Origin: Pseudomonas helleri | GTDB lineage: Bacteria > Pseudomonadota > Gammaproteobacteria > Pseudomonadales > Pseudomonadaceae | Reading direction: 5' to 3' | Length of the DNA: 64,000 nt | Assembly (NCBI RefSeq): GCF_009600315.1 | Contig: NZ_WIWC01000007.1 | Location: forward strand, 1 to 64,000 | Notes under the pieces: generated by a model | The model's input: only the letters and a program-made list of their open reading frames with translations | Database searches by the model: none | What the model was told of the DNA's origin: nothing | Program-made: the position numbers and the translations under genes | Shown here: one piece after another, positions 37,007-45,544 of the stretch | Layout: every line of letters begins with the position of its first letter | Position numbering within the stretch: position 1 is the first letter of the stretch

Positions 37007-37252
37007 TCAAGGTCGTTGTGCCTGCGTGGGTGCATCGTCAGTTTCAACCGGCAGGTCGAGCATCTGCGAAGCCCCGGTTTGGGGGGCGGGTGCGAGGGTC
37101 GCTGCGCCGGTCAATTCGGCCCGCTGAGTGTCGACTTGCTGACGGATCTGTTGTTCAGAGGTTGCGCGAGCGGTTGAGTCTTCTGCCAGTGCATAACAAC
37201 TCGGCGCGCACAGAAGAAAGACGCTAAAAAAAGACAGCGTTGTTCTATTCAT
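37007..37252 (-). CDS. Small exported protein of unknown function
   Basis: 81 residues with a signal peptide (MNRTTLSFFSVFLLCAPSC..., cleavage after YALA) and a mature part of about 58 residues rich in Gln, Ala, Thr and Pro, probably disordered. It ends 32 bases before the preferred start of the beta-glucosidase gene on the same strand, so the two are likely co-transcribed. I recognise no family. Confidence 0.6.
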   Translation of the reverse strand: MNRTTLSFFSVFLLCAPSCYALAEDSTARATSEQQIRQQVDTQRAELTGAATLAPAPQTGASQMLDLPVETDDAPTQAQRP

Positions 37253-37861
37253 CGATGTATCTCGATCAAGGGTGGGGGGGAAATATAACGGGTCAAGTTC
37301 GCGATGGAGGCTCGACAGGTGAGGCTAAGTCCACTTGAAACTTTAAAAGTTCAACATCAAACAAAATATTCTTTTAATACGCACAATTAAATGATGGCCT
37401 TGTGCCTTGCTGGCTATATCCTCAATATTTTTGATGGCGCAAAGGGATATTGCATCCATTTATTGGCTTATTAAGCCAAATATCGAAGTATATTTGAACA
37501 TTAATTGCCTTTCGGCGCTGATTATTAAATGAATATTGCTATCTGCTAAACAGAATTGCAGTTAGGTTTAAAGGTCTGTTAAGCTTTGCCACCTGATGAA
37601 GTGACGCATTTTATATAGGCATTAAATACGATCAAATCAAATGCCTGCAGTGCGCGAGTATCGCCCTGAACACACTTCCAATAACAGTGTAGAAGTTTCG
37701 AAGTTAGAAAGGCTTACCTGAGCTTATATGAGGCGATCATTCAGTCGCTTGAAGTGAGCCCGCGAAAACATATCAAGTGCCAGAGACGCTTAACAGGGAT
37801 GTAACTTGATACTCGACCGCGATACACGTGTTTGTTTTCGTCTTTCCAGATGCCATGAATT
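37253..37861. other. 609-base AT-rich divergent gap before the type II secretion operon
   Basis: No gene is supported. Much of 37330-37620 is clearly AT-richer than the flanking genes. It must hold the promoter of gspE (plus) and of the small exported protein/beta-glucosidase unit (minus). The low GC may mark horizontally acquired or silenced DNA. Confidence 0.6.
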
Positions 37862-39586
37862 ATGCCGTACACGCCCATCGATACTCAGCTGATACAGCTT
37901 GCCAATACCGAACAGCTCTGCGCTTGGCTGATGCATAACAGCGGTTTGAAAACCGTTGATCTTGAGCGCGCACAACGCCTTTCAATCGAGTCCGAAGACA
38001 CTGAGTTGCTGGGTCTGCTCACCCGCCTTGGGCTGGTCAGCGAAATGGACCTTGCACGTGGCTGGGCTGACTTGCTTGACGCACCGTTGTTACTGGCCGA
38101 TGCCGCGCCGCCGCTGCTTGATCCACTGCCCCCGTTGACCGAACGTTTTATGCGTCATCATCAAATAGTCCCCGTGGGCTGGCACCAGGGCGGTCTTTGC
38201 GTGTTGGCAGCCAATCCGTCACAGCGGTTTGCCTTCGAAGCAGTTGCCTATGCCTGCAAAGTACCTGTCTGGTTGGCAATCGGCCCGCGCAACGACGTCG
38301 AAACCTTGATCGAGCGTTATTACGGTCAGGGTCGATCGGCCATGGGCACCTTGATTGAAAATATTGATGAGCAGAGCAGTGCCCTCGAAGACATTGAGCA
38401 CCTCAAGGACATGGCCTCTGAAGCGCCAGTGATTCGGCTGGTCAACCTGATCCTGCAACGTGCGGTCGAGAACCGTGCTTCTGACATCCATATCGAGCCT
38501 TTCGAAAACCAGTTGCAAGTGCGCTATCGCATTGACGGCGTGCTGCATGAGGCTGAGGCGCCGCCGTCCAGCCTTTCTGCAGCGGTGATTTCGCGGGTCA
38601 AGATCATGGCGCGTCTGGACATTGCCGAGCGCCGCCTGCCTCAGGATGGACGCATCATGTTGCGTATTCAGGGCAAGGAATTGGACTTGCGTGTGTCCAC
38701 AGTGCCCACCAGTTTTGGCGAGTCCGTGGTCATGCGCTTGTTGGACCGGCAGACCGTAAAGTTCGACTTCCAGAGCCTGGGCTTTGATGGTCAGCGGCTT
38801 GAAACCTTTCTGGATGTACTGGAGCGACCGCACGGCATATTGCTCGTGACCGGCCCCACAGGTTCGGGCAAGACCACAACCTTGTACACCGCGTTGTCCC
38901 GACTTAACACCGCCGAGCGCAAGATCATCACCGTTGAAGATCCGGTTGAATATCAGCTGGAAGGCATCAACCAGATTCAAGTCAAACCCGCTATCGGCCT
39001 GGACTTTGCCGGTGCGCTGCGTTCCATCGTGCGACAGGACCCGGACGTGATCATGATCGGTGAAATCCGCGATCTGGAGACCTGCCGTATTGCCATTCAG
39101 TCGGCTCTGACCGGCCACCTTGTGCTGTCGACCTTGCACACTAACAGCGCGGCCGCGAGCATCACCCGGTTGCTTGATATGGGGGTTGAGAGTTACCTGA
39201 TCGCCTCCACCGTCAACGGTATTCTTGCGCAACGGCTGGTGCGACGCCTTGATCCTGAAACCCGCGAAGCCTTCGCAGCGCCGGAACAATTGATCCAAGA
39301 GCACGGTCTTGATCGGTTTACCGACGAGCGTCCAATAATGCTTTACCGCCCTCGTTCAGATGCGCCGGGCGGTGGTTACCACGGTCGCAGTGCCATTACC
39401 GAATTACTGGTGATGAATGAGGAATTGCGCAGCCTGCTAATGCGTCAGGCTGATGCTGGCACATTGGAAAATGCAGCCCGTCGAGGTGGCCTGCGCACCT
39501 TGTACGAGGAGGGCTTGCGTCAGGCGGTGGCGGGGGTGACGTCGCTTGAGGAAGTGTTGCGCGTTACCCGGGGTGATGGCGCATGA
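37862..39586 (+). CDS. gspE: Type II secretion ATPase GspE
   Basis: 574-residue hexameric ATPase driving pseudopilus assembly. An N-terminal GspE/MshEN domain covers about 35-150, Walker A GPTGSGKT is at 331-338, Asp box ITVEDPVEYQ at 356-365, Walker B DVIMIGEIRD at 395-404 and the His box LSTLHTNSA at 422-430. Between 461 and 510, where most GspE proteins have two CxxC zinc pairs, there is no cysteine at all. It overlaps gspF by 4 bases and starts an eleven-gene operon. Confidence 0.95.
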   Translation: MPYTPIDTQLIQLANTEQLCAWLMHNSGLKTVDLERAQRLSIESEDTELLGLLTRLGLVSEMDLARGWADLLDAPLLLADAAPPLLDPLPPLTERFMRHHQIVPVGWHQGGLCVLAANPSQRFAFEAVAYACKVPVWLAIGPRNDVETLIERYYGQGRSAMGTLIENIDEQSSALEDIEHLKDMASEAPVIRLVNLILQRAVENRASDIHIEPFENQLQVRYRIDGVLHEAEAPPSSLSAAVISRVKIMARLDIAERRLPQDGRIMLRIQGKELDLRVSTVPTSFGESVVMRLLDRQTVKFDFQSLGFDGQRLETFLDVLERPHGILLVTGPTGSGKTTTLYTALSRLNTAERKIITVEDPVEYQLEGINQIQVKPAIGLDFAGALRSIVRQDPDVIMIGEIRDLETCRIAIQSALTGHLVLSTLHTNSAAASITRLLDMGVESYLIASTVNGILAQRLVRRLDPETREAFAAPEQLIQEHGLDRFTDERPIMLYRPRSDAPGGGYHGRSAITELLVMNEELRSLLMRQADAGTLENAARRGGLRTLYEEGLRQAVAGVTSLEEVLRVTRGDGA

Positions 39587-40785
39587 GTCTGTTTACATAC
39601 CGCGCCATCGACAGTAACGGCATTGCGCGCAACGGCGCATTGGAAGCCCAGGACCTGAAAACTGCCGTGACATTGCTGCAAAAGCGCGGCTTGCTGGTGT
39701 TGGACATTGACCTTGCAGGTCCGCAAATGCTGCGCAAAGCCTTCGGACGCGGGCAGTTGAAGGGTGCTGCCTTGGTCAGTTTCACCCAACAATTGGCCAC
39801 CTTGCTCGGGGCTGGCCAACCGCTCGAACGCTCGCTGGGTATCCTGCTTAAGCAGCCCGGCCAACCCCACATGCGGGCCCTGATCGAGCGTATCCGCGAT
39901 CAAGTGAAAGCCGGTCAGCCCTTATCCAATGCGCTGGCACAGGAGGGCAGCCTTTTTTCGCCGCTTTATCTGGCCATGGTGCGAGCCGGTGAGGCGGGCG
40001 GAGCACTGGAAAACACCTTGCGCCAACTCAGCGACTATCTGGAGCGCAGCCAGTTGCTGCGCGGTGAAGTGATCAACGCGTTGATTTACCCGGCGTTTCT
40101 GGTAGTCGGCGTATTGGGGTCCCTTGCGCTGTTGCTGGCGTATGTGGTGCCGCAATTCGTGCCTATTTTCAACGATCTTGGGGTGCCCATTCCTCTGATC
40201 ACCGAGGTCATTTTGGGCCTTGGGGAATTTCTCGGTGCTTACGGCCTGACCGTTTTGGCAGGGCTGATAGCCACTGTCTGGACGCTAGTCGCACGTTTGC
40301 GCAACCCGCAACGCCGTGAAAAATATGACCGGCGCCTGCTCGGCATACGCATCATCGGCCCCTTGCTGCAACGGGTAGAAGCCGCACGTCTGGCGCGTAC
40401 CTTGGGCACGTTGCTCAGCAACGGCGTGGCCTTGTTGCAAGCCCTGGTAATCGCCCGACAGGTCTGCACCAATCGCGCCTTGCAAGCACAAGTGACTCAA
40501 GCAACTGAATCCGTAAAGGGCGGCGGTACGCTGGCCAGTGCTTTCGGCGCGCAACCTCTGCTGCCTGATCTGGCGCTGCAAATGATTGAGGTCGGCGAAC
40601 AGGCCGGCGAACTCGACCGCATGCTACTGAAAGTCGCCGAGGTATTCGACGTCGAAGCCAAACGCAGCATTGACCGCATGCTCGCTGCGCTGGTACCGAC
40701 ACTTACGGTGGTTATGGCGGTGCTGGTGGCGGTCATCATGCTGGCAATCATGCTGCCGTTGATGAGCCTGACCAGCAACATATGA
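39583..40785 (+). CDS. gspF: Type II secretion inner-membrane platform protein GspF
   Basis: 400-residue polytopic protein with two duplicated cytosolic GspF domains (about 65-190 and 270-390) and three membrane helices (about 168-190, 215-240, 372-395). Landmarks include FTQQLATLLGAGQPLERSL and LYLAMVRAGEAGGAL. It links GspE to the pseudopilus. It overlaps gspE by ATGA, and its stop overlaps an ATG that leads into gspG. Confidence 0.94.
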   Translation: MSLFTYRAIDSNGIARNGALEAQDLKTAVTLLQKRGLLVLDIDLAGPQMLRKAFGRGQLKGAALVSFTQQLATLLGAGQPLERSLGILLKQPGQPHMRALIERIRDQVKAGQPLSNALAQEGSLFSPLYLAMVRAGEAGGALENTLRQLSDYLERSQLLRGEVINALIYPAFLVVGVLGSLALLLAYVVPQFVPIFNDLGVPIPLITEVILGLGEFLGAYGLTVLAGLIATVWTLVARLRNPQRREKYDRRLLGIRIIGPLLQRVEAARLARTLGTLLSNGVALLQALVIARQVCTNRALQAQVTQATESVKGGGTLASAFGAQPLLPDLALQMIEVGEQAGELDRMLLKVAEVFDVEAKRSIDRMLAALVPTLTVVMAVLVAVIMLAIMLPLMSLTSNI

Positions 40786-40805
40786 ACTCTTTAGGAACTC
40801 ACTCC

Positions 40806-41231
40806 ATGCGCCAGACCCGATTCAAATCCGCTCGCCGCCAAAGCGGTTTCACCCTTCTGGAAATGCTCGCCGTCATCGTACTGCTGGGTATTGTCGCGAC
40901 CATCGTTGTGCGTCAGGTCGGTGGCAACGTCGACAAAGGCAAATACGGTGCAGGCAAAGCTCAACTGGCCAGCTTGGGCATGAAGATCGAGAGCTATGGC
41001 CTTGATGTCGGCTCGCCACCCAGGACCCTGCAACAGCTGGTAGTGAAAGCCCCCGGCGCGGTGGGCTGGGCTGGGCCGTACGCCAAGCCGTCCGACCTCA
41101 AGGATCCCTTTGGGCATGCCTTTGGCTATCGTTTTCCGGGTGAGCATGGCGCCTTCGATCTGATTTTCTTTGGTCAGGACGGCCAACCGGGCGGCGAAGG
41201 TTACAGCGCTGACCTGGGCAATTGGGAATAA
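40806..41231 (+). CDS. gspG: Major pseudopilin GspG
   Basis: Main subunit of the secretion pseudopilus. ATG at 40806 gives 141 residues with a short basic leader and the prepilin cleavage site G/FTLLEMLAVIVLLGIVATIVV with Glu at +5. The C-terminal region has the GspG pattern PPRTLQQLV...WAGPYAKPSDLKDPFGHAFGYRFPG split over about 70-115. AGGA lies at good spacing. An ATG at 40782, overlapping the gspF stop, is also in frame. Confidence 0.94.
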   Translation: MRQTRFKSARRQSGFTLLEMLAVIVLLGIVATIVVRQVGGNVDKGKYGAGKAQLASLGMKIESYGLDVGSPPRTLQQLVVKAPGAVGWAGPYAKPSDLKDPFGHAFGYRFPGEHGAFDLIFFGQDGQPGGEGYSADLGNWE

Positions 41232-41240
41232 AGCGCGCTC

Positions 41241-41672
41241 ATGGTCAGGCTCCAAGGTGGATTTACCCTGCTGGAAATGTTGGTGGTGATTGTATTAATC
41301 AGTCTGGCAGCCGGGTTGGTGGGATTTGGCCTGCAGCAGGGACTTAAAGCCACTGATCAACGCCAGGCTGTAGGGCAAATGGTCGATGCTCTGCGCCAAA
41401 CGCGTTCGCTGGCCATTATCAGTGCTCAGCCTGCCCGTGCGATTTTTGATATGCAGGGGCTAAGTGTTCAAGTGCCCGGCCGACCGCCCCGGCACTGGCC
41501 TGCGGCCCTTCACGTTACCCTGCATACCGCAGAGGAGGCGGGCAGCGCGGTTGAGTTTTATCCTGACGGCAGCTCTACCGGCGGTCATGTCGTGATTGCC
41601 AGTGATACCCGACATTGGCGTATCGACATTGGCTGGCTCACTGGCAGTGTGCAATGGACGGTGCTTGAGTGA
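41241..41672 (+). CDS. gspH: Minor pseudopilin GspH
   Basis: 143-residue minor pseudopilin with prepilin site QGG/FTLLEMLVVIVLISLAAGLV (Glu +5) and a GspH-type C-terminal beta domain (FYPDGSSTGGHVVIA). It lies 9 bases after gspG and overlaps gspI (GTGA). Confidence 0.9.
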   Translation: MVRLQGGFTLLEMLVVIVLISLAAGLVGFGLQQGLKATDQRQAVGQMVDALRQTRSLAIISAQPARAIFDMQGLSVQVPGRPPRHWPAALHVTLHTAEEAGSAVEFYPDGSSTGGHVVIASDTRHWRIDIGWLTGSVQWTVLE

Positions 41673-42037
41673 CGCATCAGCGAGGATTCACGCTTTTGGA
41701 GATGCTGGCCGCGCTGATGCTTCTGGCGATCTGCGGCACTGTGCTGCTGGTCGCTTTTGGGCAGAGCGCCCGTTCTCTGTTACAGGTCAACCACAGCGAC
41801 CGCTTGACCCATGCTGCGCTGAGCGTACTGGCTGAAGAAACGGCAGGGCCGCTGGCCAGTGGTGTACGTCAAGGCACGCTGGATAGCATTAACTGGCACC
41901 TGACGATCAACCAACAGCCGAGCCGTACGGGTCAGCCCCGTCTTTTTCACCTTGACCTGACGGTTCGTGAGGGTAAACGACAGGCACGGTTCAGCACACT
42001 GAAGCTGCGTGCCGCCAGCGACAAGGTGGCGCCGTGA
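41669..42037 (+). CDS. gspI: Minor pseudopilin GspI
   Basis: 122-residue pseudopilin starting with GTG that overlaps the gspH stop. Prepilin motif RG/FTLLEMLAALMLLAICGTVLL with Glu +5, then the GspI pattern HAALSVLAEE. With GspJ and GspK it forms the pseudopilus tip. Confidence 0.88.
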   Translation: MTHQRGFTLLEMLAALMLLAICGTVLLVAFGQSARSLLQVNHSDRLTHAALSVLAEETAGPLASGVRQGTLDSINWHLTINQQPSRTGQPRLFHLDLTVREGKRQARFSTLKLRAASDKVAP

Positions 42038-42663
42038 AGCCGCGTCAACAAGGCTTCACCCTGCTTGAAATCATGATCGTGCTCAGCGTTTTAGGGGTGC
42101 TTCTGGCCTTGGTCGGTTCGGTTCTGGTGGGCACCCAAAAGGCTTTGTTGAAGGCCCAGCGCTATACCACGAGCCTGGATGAAATCCATGCAGCGCAGCA
42201 GTTTTTGCGTACTTCGCTGGCTCAGGTATTGCCTATGCAGATCAAGCTGGAAGGGCGTGACCGCGCGGGCATTTTTTACGGCTCGGCCCAGCGCCTGACC
42301 TTTGTGACCAGCTTGCCCGGCCAATTGGGCGGTGGCATCCGACGCTATAGCCTTGCCCTGCACGGCGCCGCAGACGAACACAACTTGCAAGTAAGCTTTG
42401 CGCAACTCAGCAAAACCGATGATGGCACGGCTTATCAGCCTTGGGGGCAGCCGCAAGTATTGATACCCGGCGTTCGACAATTACGCTTTGCCTATCGGGG
42501 CACAACACCTGAGGGTCAGCCCACCGGCTGGTTGAGTGAATGGCCATGGCCCAGGCGTTTGCCGCGCTTGGTCCGTATCGAATGCCAGAACAGCGGCCCG
42601 GTGCCCTGGGTGACAGAAGTGCTCGCCCTGCGCTTGGATCTGGCCAGCGGAGCCAACCTGTGA
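42034..42663 (+). CDS. gspJ: Minor pseudopilin GspJ
   Basis: 209-residue pseudopilin, GTG start overlapping the gspI stop. Prepilin motif QG/FTLLEIMIVLSVLGVLLALVG with Glu +5. The length and the C-terminal LPRLVRIE strand fit GspJ. Its stop overlaps the gspK GTG. Confidence 0.88.
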   Translation: MKPRQQGFTLLEIMIVLSVLGVLLALVGSVLVGTQKALLKAQRYTTSLDEIHAAQQFLRTSLAQVLPMQIKLEGRDRAGIFYGSAQRLTFVTSLPGQLGGGIRRYSLALHGAADEHNLQVSFAQLSKTDDGTAYQPWGQPQVLIPGVRQLRFAYRGTTPEGQPTGWLSEWPWPRRLPRLVRIECQNSGPVPWVTEVLALRLDLASGANL

Positions 42664-43382
42664 AGCACCAGCGTGGTGTGGCTTTGCTGCTAGTGCTCTG
42701 GGTGCTGGCCATGTTGAGCGTGATGCTCAGTGGCCTGGCCGGATGGGTGCAACTGCAAAGCCGTCAAAGTGCCTGGAATCGCCAGCATGCCCAAGCGCAG
42801 CTTGCGGCTGAAGCCGGTTTGAACCTCGCACTTCAGGGCCTGACAGATCCACAACAGCGTCAGCGCTGGGTGGCCGATGGCCGGGAAATAACCCTGGAGT
42901 TTGACGGAGCGCAGCTGCGCATCAAAGTGTTCAGCGAGCGTGGAAAACTGGATATGAACAGCGCCGCGGCGCAAGACGTTGCACGGCTTGCCCGTGCCGT
43001 TGGCGCCAGCAGCAGTCAGGCGCAAGCGCTGGCTCATGGGCTGCAAGCCCAACGCAGCAAGGATGCCGAGTCTATGCAGGTCATTGAGCAAGCACGACAA
43101 CTCCCGGGCATGACTCAGCCGTTGTATACGCGAATGTTGGCGCATATCACGTTATGGAGCGGTCTGGACCGGCCCGATCCGGCTTTCGCCAGTGACACAT
43201 TGCGCCGCGCCTTGAATCTGGGCAGCCCGAGTGCAATAGGGGTTGATGCCGGAGAAGTGCTGGTTATTGACTGTCGCGCACAGCGGCCCGGCGGTTATCA
43301 CGCCCGGCTGCAAACCACCTTTTTATTAAGCCCATCGGAGGGAAGCGCACAGCCGTACAAGGTATTGCGTTGGCAAGAATGA
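42660..43382 (+). CDS. gspK: Minor pseudopilin GspK
   Basis: 240-residue tip pseudopilin from GTG at 42660 (GTGA overlap with gspJ). The N-terminus QRG/VALLLVLWVLAMLSVML lacks Glu +5, which is normal for GspK. The SAM-like insert region (DMNSAAAQDVARLARAVG) is present. An open frame extends back to 42540 but that is antisense-quality sequence inside gspJ. Confidence 0.88.
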   Translation: MKHQRGVALLLVLWVLAMLSVMLSGLAGWVQLQSRQSAWNRQHAQAQLAAEAGLNLALQGLTDPQQRQRWVADGREITLEFDGAQLRIKVFSERGKLDMNSAAAQDVARLARAVGASSSQAQALAHGLQAQRSKDAESMQVIEQARQLPGMTQPLYTRMLAHITLWSGLDRPDPAFASDTLRRALNLGSPSAIGVDAGEVLVIDCRAQRPGGYHARLQTTFLLSPSEGSAQPYKVLRWQE

Positions 43383-44434
43383 ATCACACCTTTAAAGCGC
43401 CTTTGGCGCAGCTAACAAGGCTGGCACAGCCGCTGGTCCGTTATTGGCGCGCGAGTGTATGGCGACAGGGCTGGGACCTGTGGTTAACGCACTTGCGCGC
43501 CTGTCTACCGGAGCATTGGCAGCACCGATTGCTGGGTTATCAGCCCGAAGTCCTGTGCCCGTGGCCCTTGATCGGACCACAGCCTGTTCTGGTTGCGGGG
43601 GCCAGACTGGTGCTGTTGTTGCCGCGTTCGGCCGTGCTGGTTCAGCATCTTGAATTGCCATTGGCCAGCGCTCGCAATTTGCAAACAGTGGTGGAGTACG
43701 AGCTTGATCGCCTGACACCGTTCGAGGCTTCGCAGTTGTATTTTGTCGCTCGGCGAGAAGGGCGTAACGGCAGGTTTATTCGGATCAGGCTGGTGGCGAT
43801 TTTGCGCGACCACCTCGATGCGCTTCTTAAAGAATGCGCAACCCAAGGTCTGCATCCTTCTGCGGTTGATATTCAAGACGATGCAAACACTCGCCTGCAT
43901 ATCGACCTTTTGCCTGCGAGTTTACGCGTCATCCAACAGGCCTCAGGGCAGGGCGTAAAACGGTTTTTGTTATGGCTCTGCGCAGGCTTGCTGATCAGCG
44001 CCATGCTGCTTTTACTCAATCAGCGTCACGCGGTTTTAGCGCAGATGCAGACCACGGTTCTCGCCCAGAGGGATGAGGTCGCGCAACTCCAGAAAGTCCG
44101 TCAGCAATTGGCCAATACGCGCGATGCGGCGGATTACCTGATCCGCCGTAAAGCGGCGCAACCGCCACTGGCCGCGCTGCTCGCCGAGCTGACCGGCTGC
44201 TTGCCCGCAGACACATGGGTCGAGCAACTGGAAATCAATCACGGCGCCGATATTTCGTTCACTGGGCAAAGTGCCAAAGCCAGCGCACTGATCGGGCGAA
44301 TCAAAGACTGCCACAGCCTCAAAGACGCTCGTTTTGAAGGCGTCATCCAGCCAGACCCGCACACCGGCAAGGATCACTTTTCCATTCGTGCCCACATTAT
44401 TCAGGAGGCAAGCCATGCGCCGTTCGCTGACTGA
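43379..44434 (+). CDS. gspL: Type II secretion protein GspL (PilM/PilN-like)
   Basis: 351-residue bitopic protein linking GspE to GspM. The N-terminal cytosolic part has an actin-like fold pattern (LELPLASARNLQTVVEYELDRLTPF split at about 100-125), a membrane helix lies near 198-217, and a coiled-coil plus ferredoxin-like periplasmic domain follows. ATG at 43379 overlaps the gspK stop. It overlaps gspM by 20 bases. Confidence 0.85.
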   Translation: MNHTFKAPLAQLTRLAQPLVRYWRASVWRQGWDLWLTHLRACLPEHWQHRLLGYQPEVLCPWPLIGPQPVLVAGARLVLLLPRSAVLVQHLELPLASARNLQTVVEYELDRLTPFEASQLYFVARREGRNGRFIRIRLVAILRDHLDALLKECATQGLHPSAVDIQDDANTRLHIDLLPASLRVIQQASGQGVKRFLLWLCAGLLISAMLLLLNQRHAVLAQMQTTVLAQRDEVAQLQKVRQQLANTRDAADYLIRRKAAQPPLAALLAELTGCLPADTWVEQLEINHGADISFTGQSAKASALIGRIKDCHSLKDARFEGVIQPDPHTGKDHFSIRAHIIQEASHAPFAD

Positions 44435-45026
44435 GCGCGAGCGCCGTGGCGCCGCATTGATTATTTTGACGTTGGTGTTAGCTGCCGCTTACTGGCTGTT
44501 AATCGACAGCTGGTTCGCCGGGCCATTGCGAGACATCAACGCTCAGGCTCAAGGGCTTCGTGAACAGCAGCAACGCTACGCTGGGGTTCTGCAACACCGC
44601 GAAGCGCTGCAACAACAATTGCAAAAGGCGAGAGATGACCCATCGAGCAACAGCAGTCTGTTACCGGGCGACGACCCGAGCACCGTAGCGGCCGACCTGA
44701 TGCAGCGCATGGCAGACAGTGTCAGCCGTCATGCCACATCCGGTGCAGGTTGCGTCCTGACCCAACGCATGCCGATGACACCCGAACAAGACAGTGCCGA
44801 ACCGTACCGGCAGGTTAACGTCAGCCTTACCCTGAGCTGTGCTGTTGAACCCTTGATCGCATTTCTGCATGACGTCGAATACCAGCGGCCGTTTCTGTTT
44901 GTTGATCAGTTGAGCGTACGGCGTAATGCCAATGCGCCCGCACACGGTGGCGCGGGAAAGCTTGAAGTGCACCTACTGGTGCGCGGTTACCTGCAAGCGG
45001 CAAGTGTGGAGGAGGTGGCGCCATGA
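44415..45026 (+). CDS. gspM: Type II secretion protein GspM
   Basis: 203-residue protein with one N-terminal membrane helix (about 13-30), a coiled-coil stretch rich in Gln (about 35-75) and a periplasmic ferredoxin-like domain. ATG at 44415 has a strong AGGAGG upstream, inside the end of gspL. It partners GspL in the inner-membrane platform. Confidence 0.85.
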   Translation: MRRSLTERERRGAALIILTLVLAAAYWLLIDSWFAGPLRDINAQAQGLREQQQRYAGVLQHREALQQQLQKARDDPSSNSSLLPGDDPSTVAADLMQRMADSVSRHATSGAGCVLTQRMPMTPEQDSAEPYRQVNVSLTLSCAVEPLIAFLHDVEYQRPFLFVDQLSVRRNANAPAHGGAGKLEVHLLVRGYLQAASVEEVAP

Positions 45027-45544
45027 TTCGTTCACTTCCTCTATTCGAAAGCGTATTGACCGGTATTGCTGCCGCCCTTGGGCTGGGCATTGCCATCATT
45101 GCCTGCGGAGTGGGCAGTAGTCCCGAGTGGTTACCCGCACAAGCACGTCTTAATCCTGCTGAAGGGCTCGCAAAATCGCTCGTGGCGCCCACTGTCACGC
45201 TGCAAAACCTGGCCATCTCATGGCAAACACCGCTCTTCAGCACGGATCGCAGCCCAGATCCCAGCACAGCTCACGTCGTCTCCAACCTTACGGGCGTGAC
45301 CTTGACGGGCGTACTGATCAACGTCGACCTGCGGATCGCCATGCTCAAACGTGCGGACGGTTCCACCCTTGACGTTCATCAGGGCCAAACCTTACCCAAT
45401 GGCTGGACCCTGCAAACACTCACGCCTACACACGCAACCTTCTCCTCACAGGGACGTACCCAACGCTTGTCGCTACATGCACTGCGTCTACCGCCGCCGT
45501 CCCTGACGCCACCGATATCCCTTTCACACGAGTCCACACCGTAA
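45023..45544 (+). CDS. GspC/GspN-like inner-membrane linker protein
   Basis: 173-residue protein with one membrane helix (about 10-30) and an HR-like domain (LTGVTLTGVLINVDLRIAML, then GQTLPNGWTLQTLTPTHATF split over about 90-140). No PDZ domain follows. In Hxc-type systems the GspC role is filled by such a short protein. It is joined by ATGA to gspM and abuts the secretin gene, consistent with the GspC-GspD contact. Confidence 0.75.
   Translation: MIRSLPLFESVLTGIAAALGLGIAIIACGVGSSPEWLPAQARLNPAEGLAKSLVAPTVTLQNLAISWQTPLFSTDRSPDPSTAHVVSNLTGVTLTGVLINVDLRIAMLKRADGSTLDVHQGQTLPNGWTLQTLTPTHATFSSQGRTQRLSLHALRLPPPSLTPPISLSHESTP

Noticed and set aside
38219..39304. A 361-codon minus-strand frame inside gspE
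   Set aside because: gspE has all ATPase motifs; the antisense frame shows no fold or ribosome site.
42540..42659. N-terminal extension of gspK
   Set aside because: The in-frame extension overlaps gspJ and lacks a pseudopilin leader; the GTG at 42660 gives the normal prepilin start and the same GTGA overlap used at the gspI and gspJ junctions.
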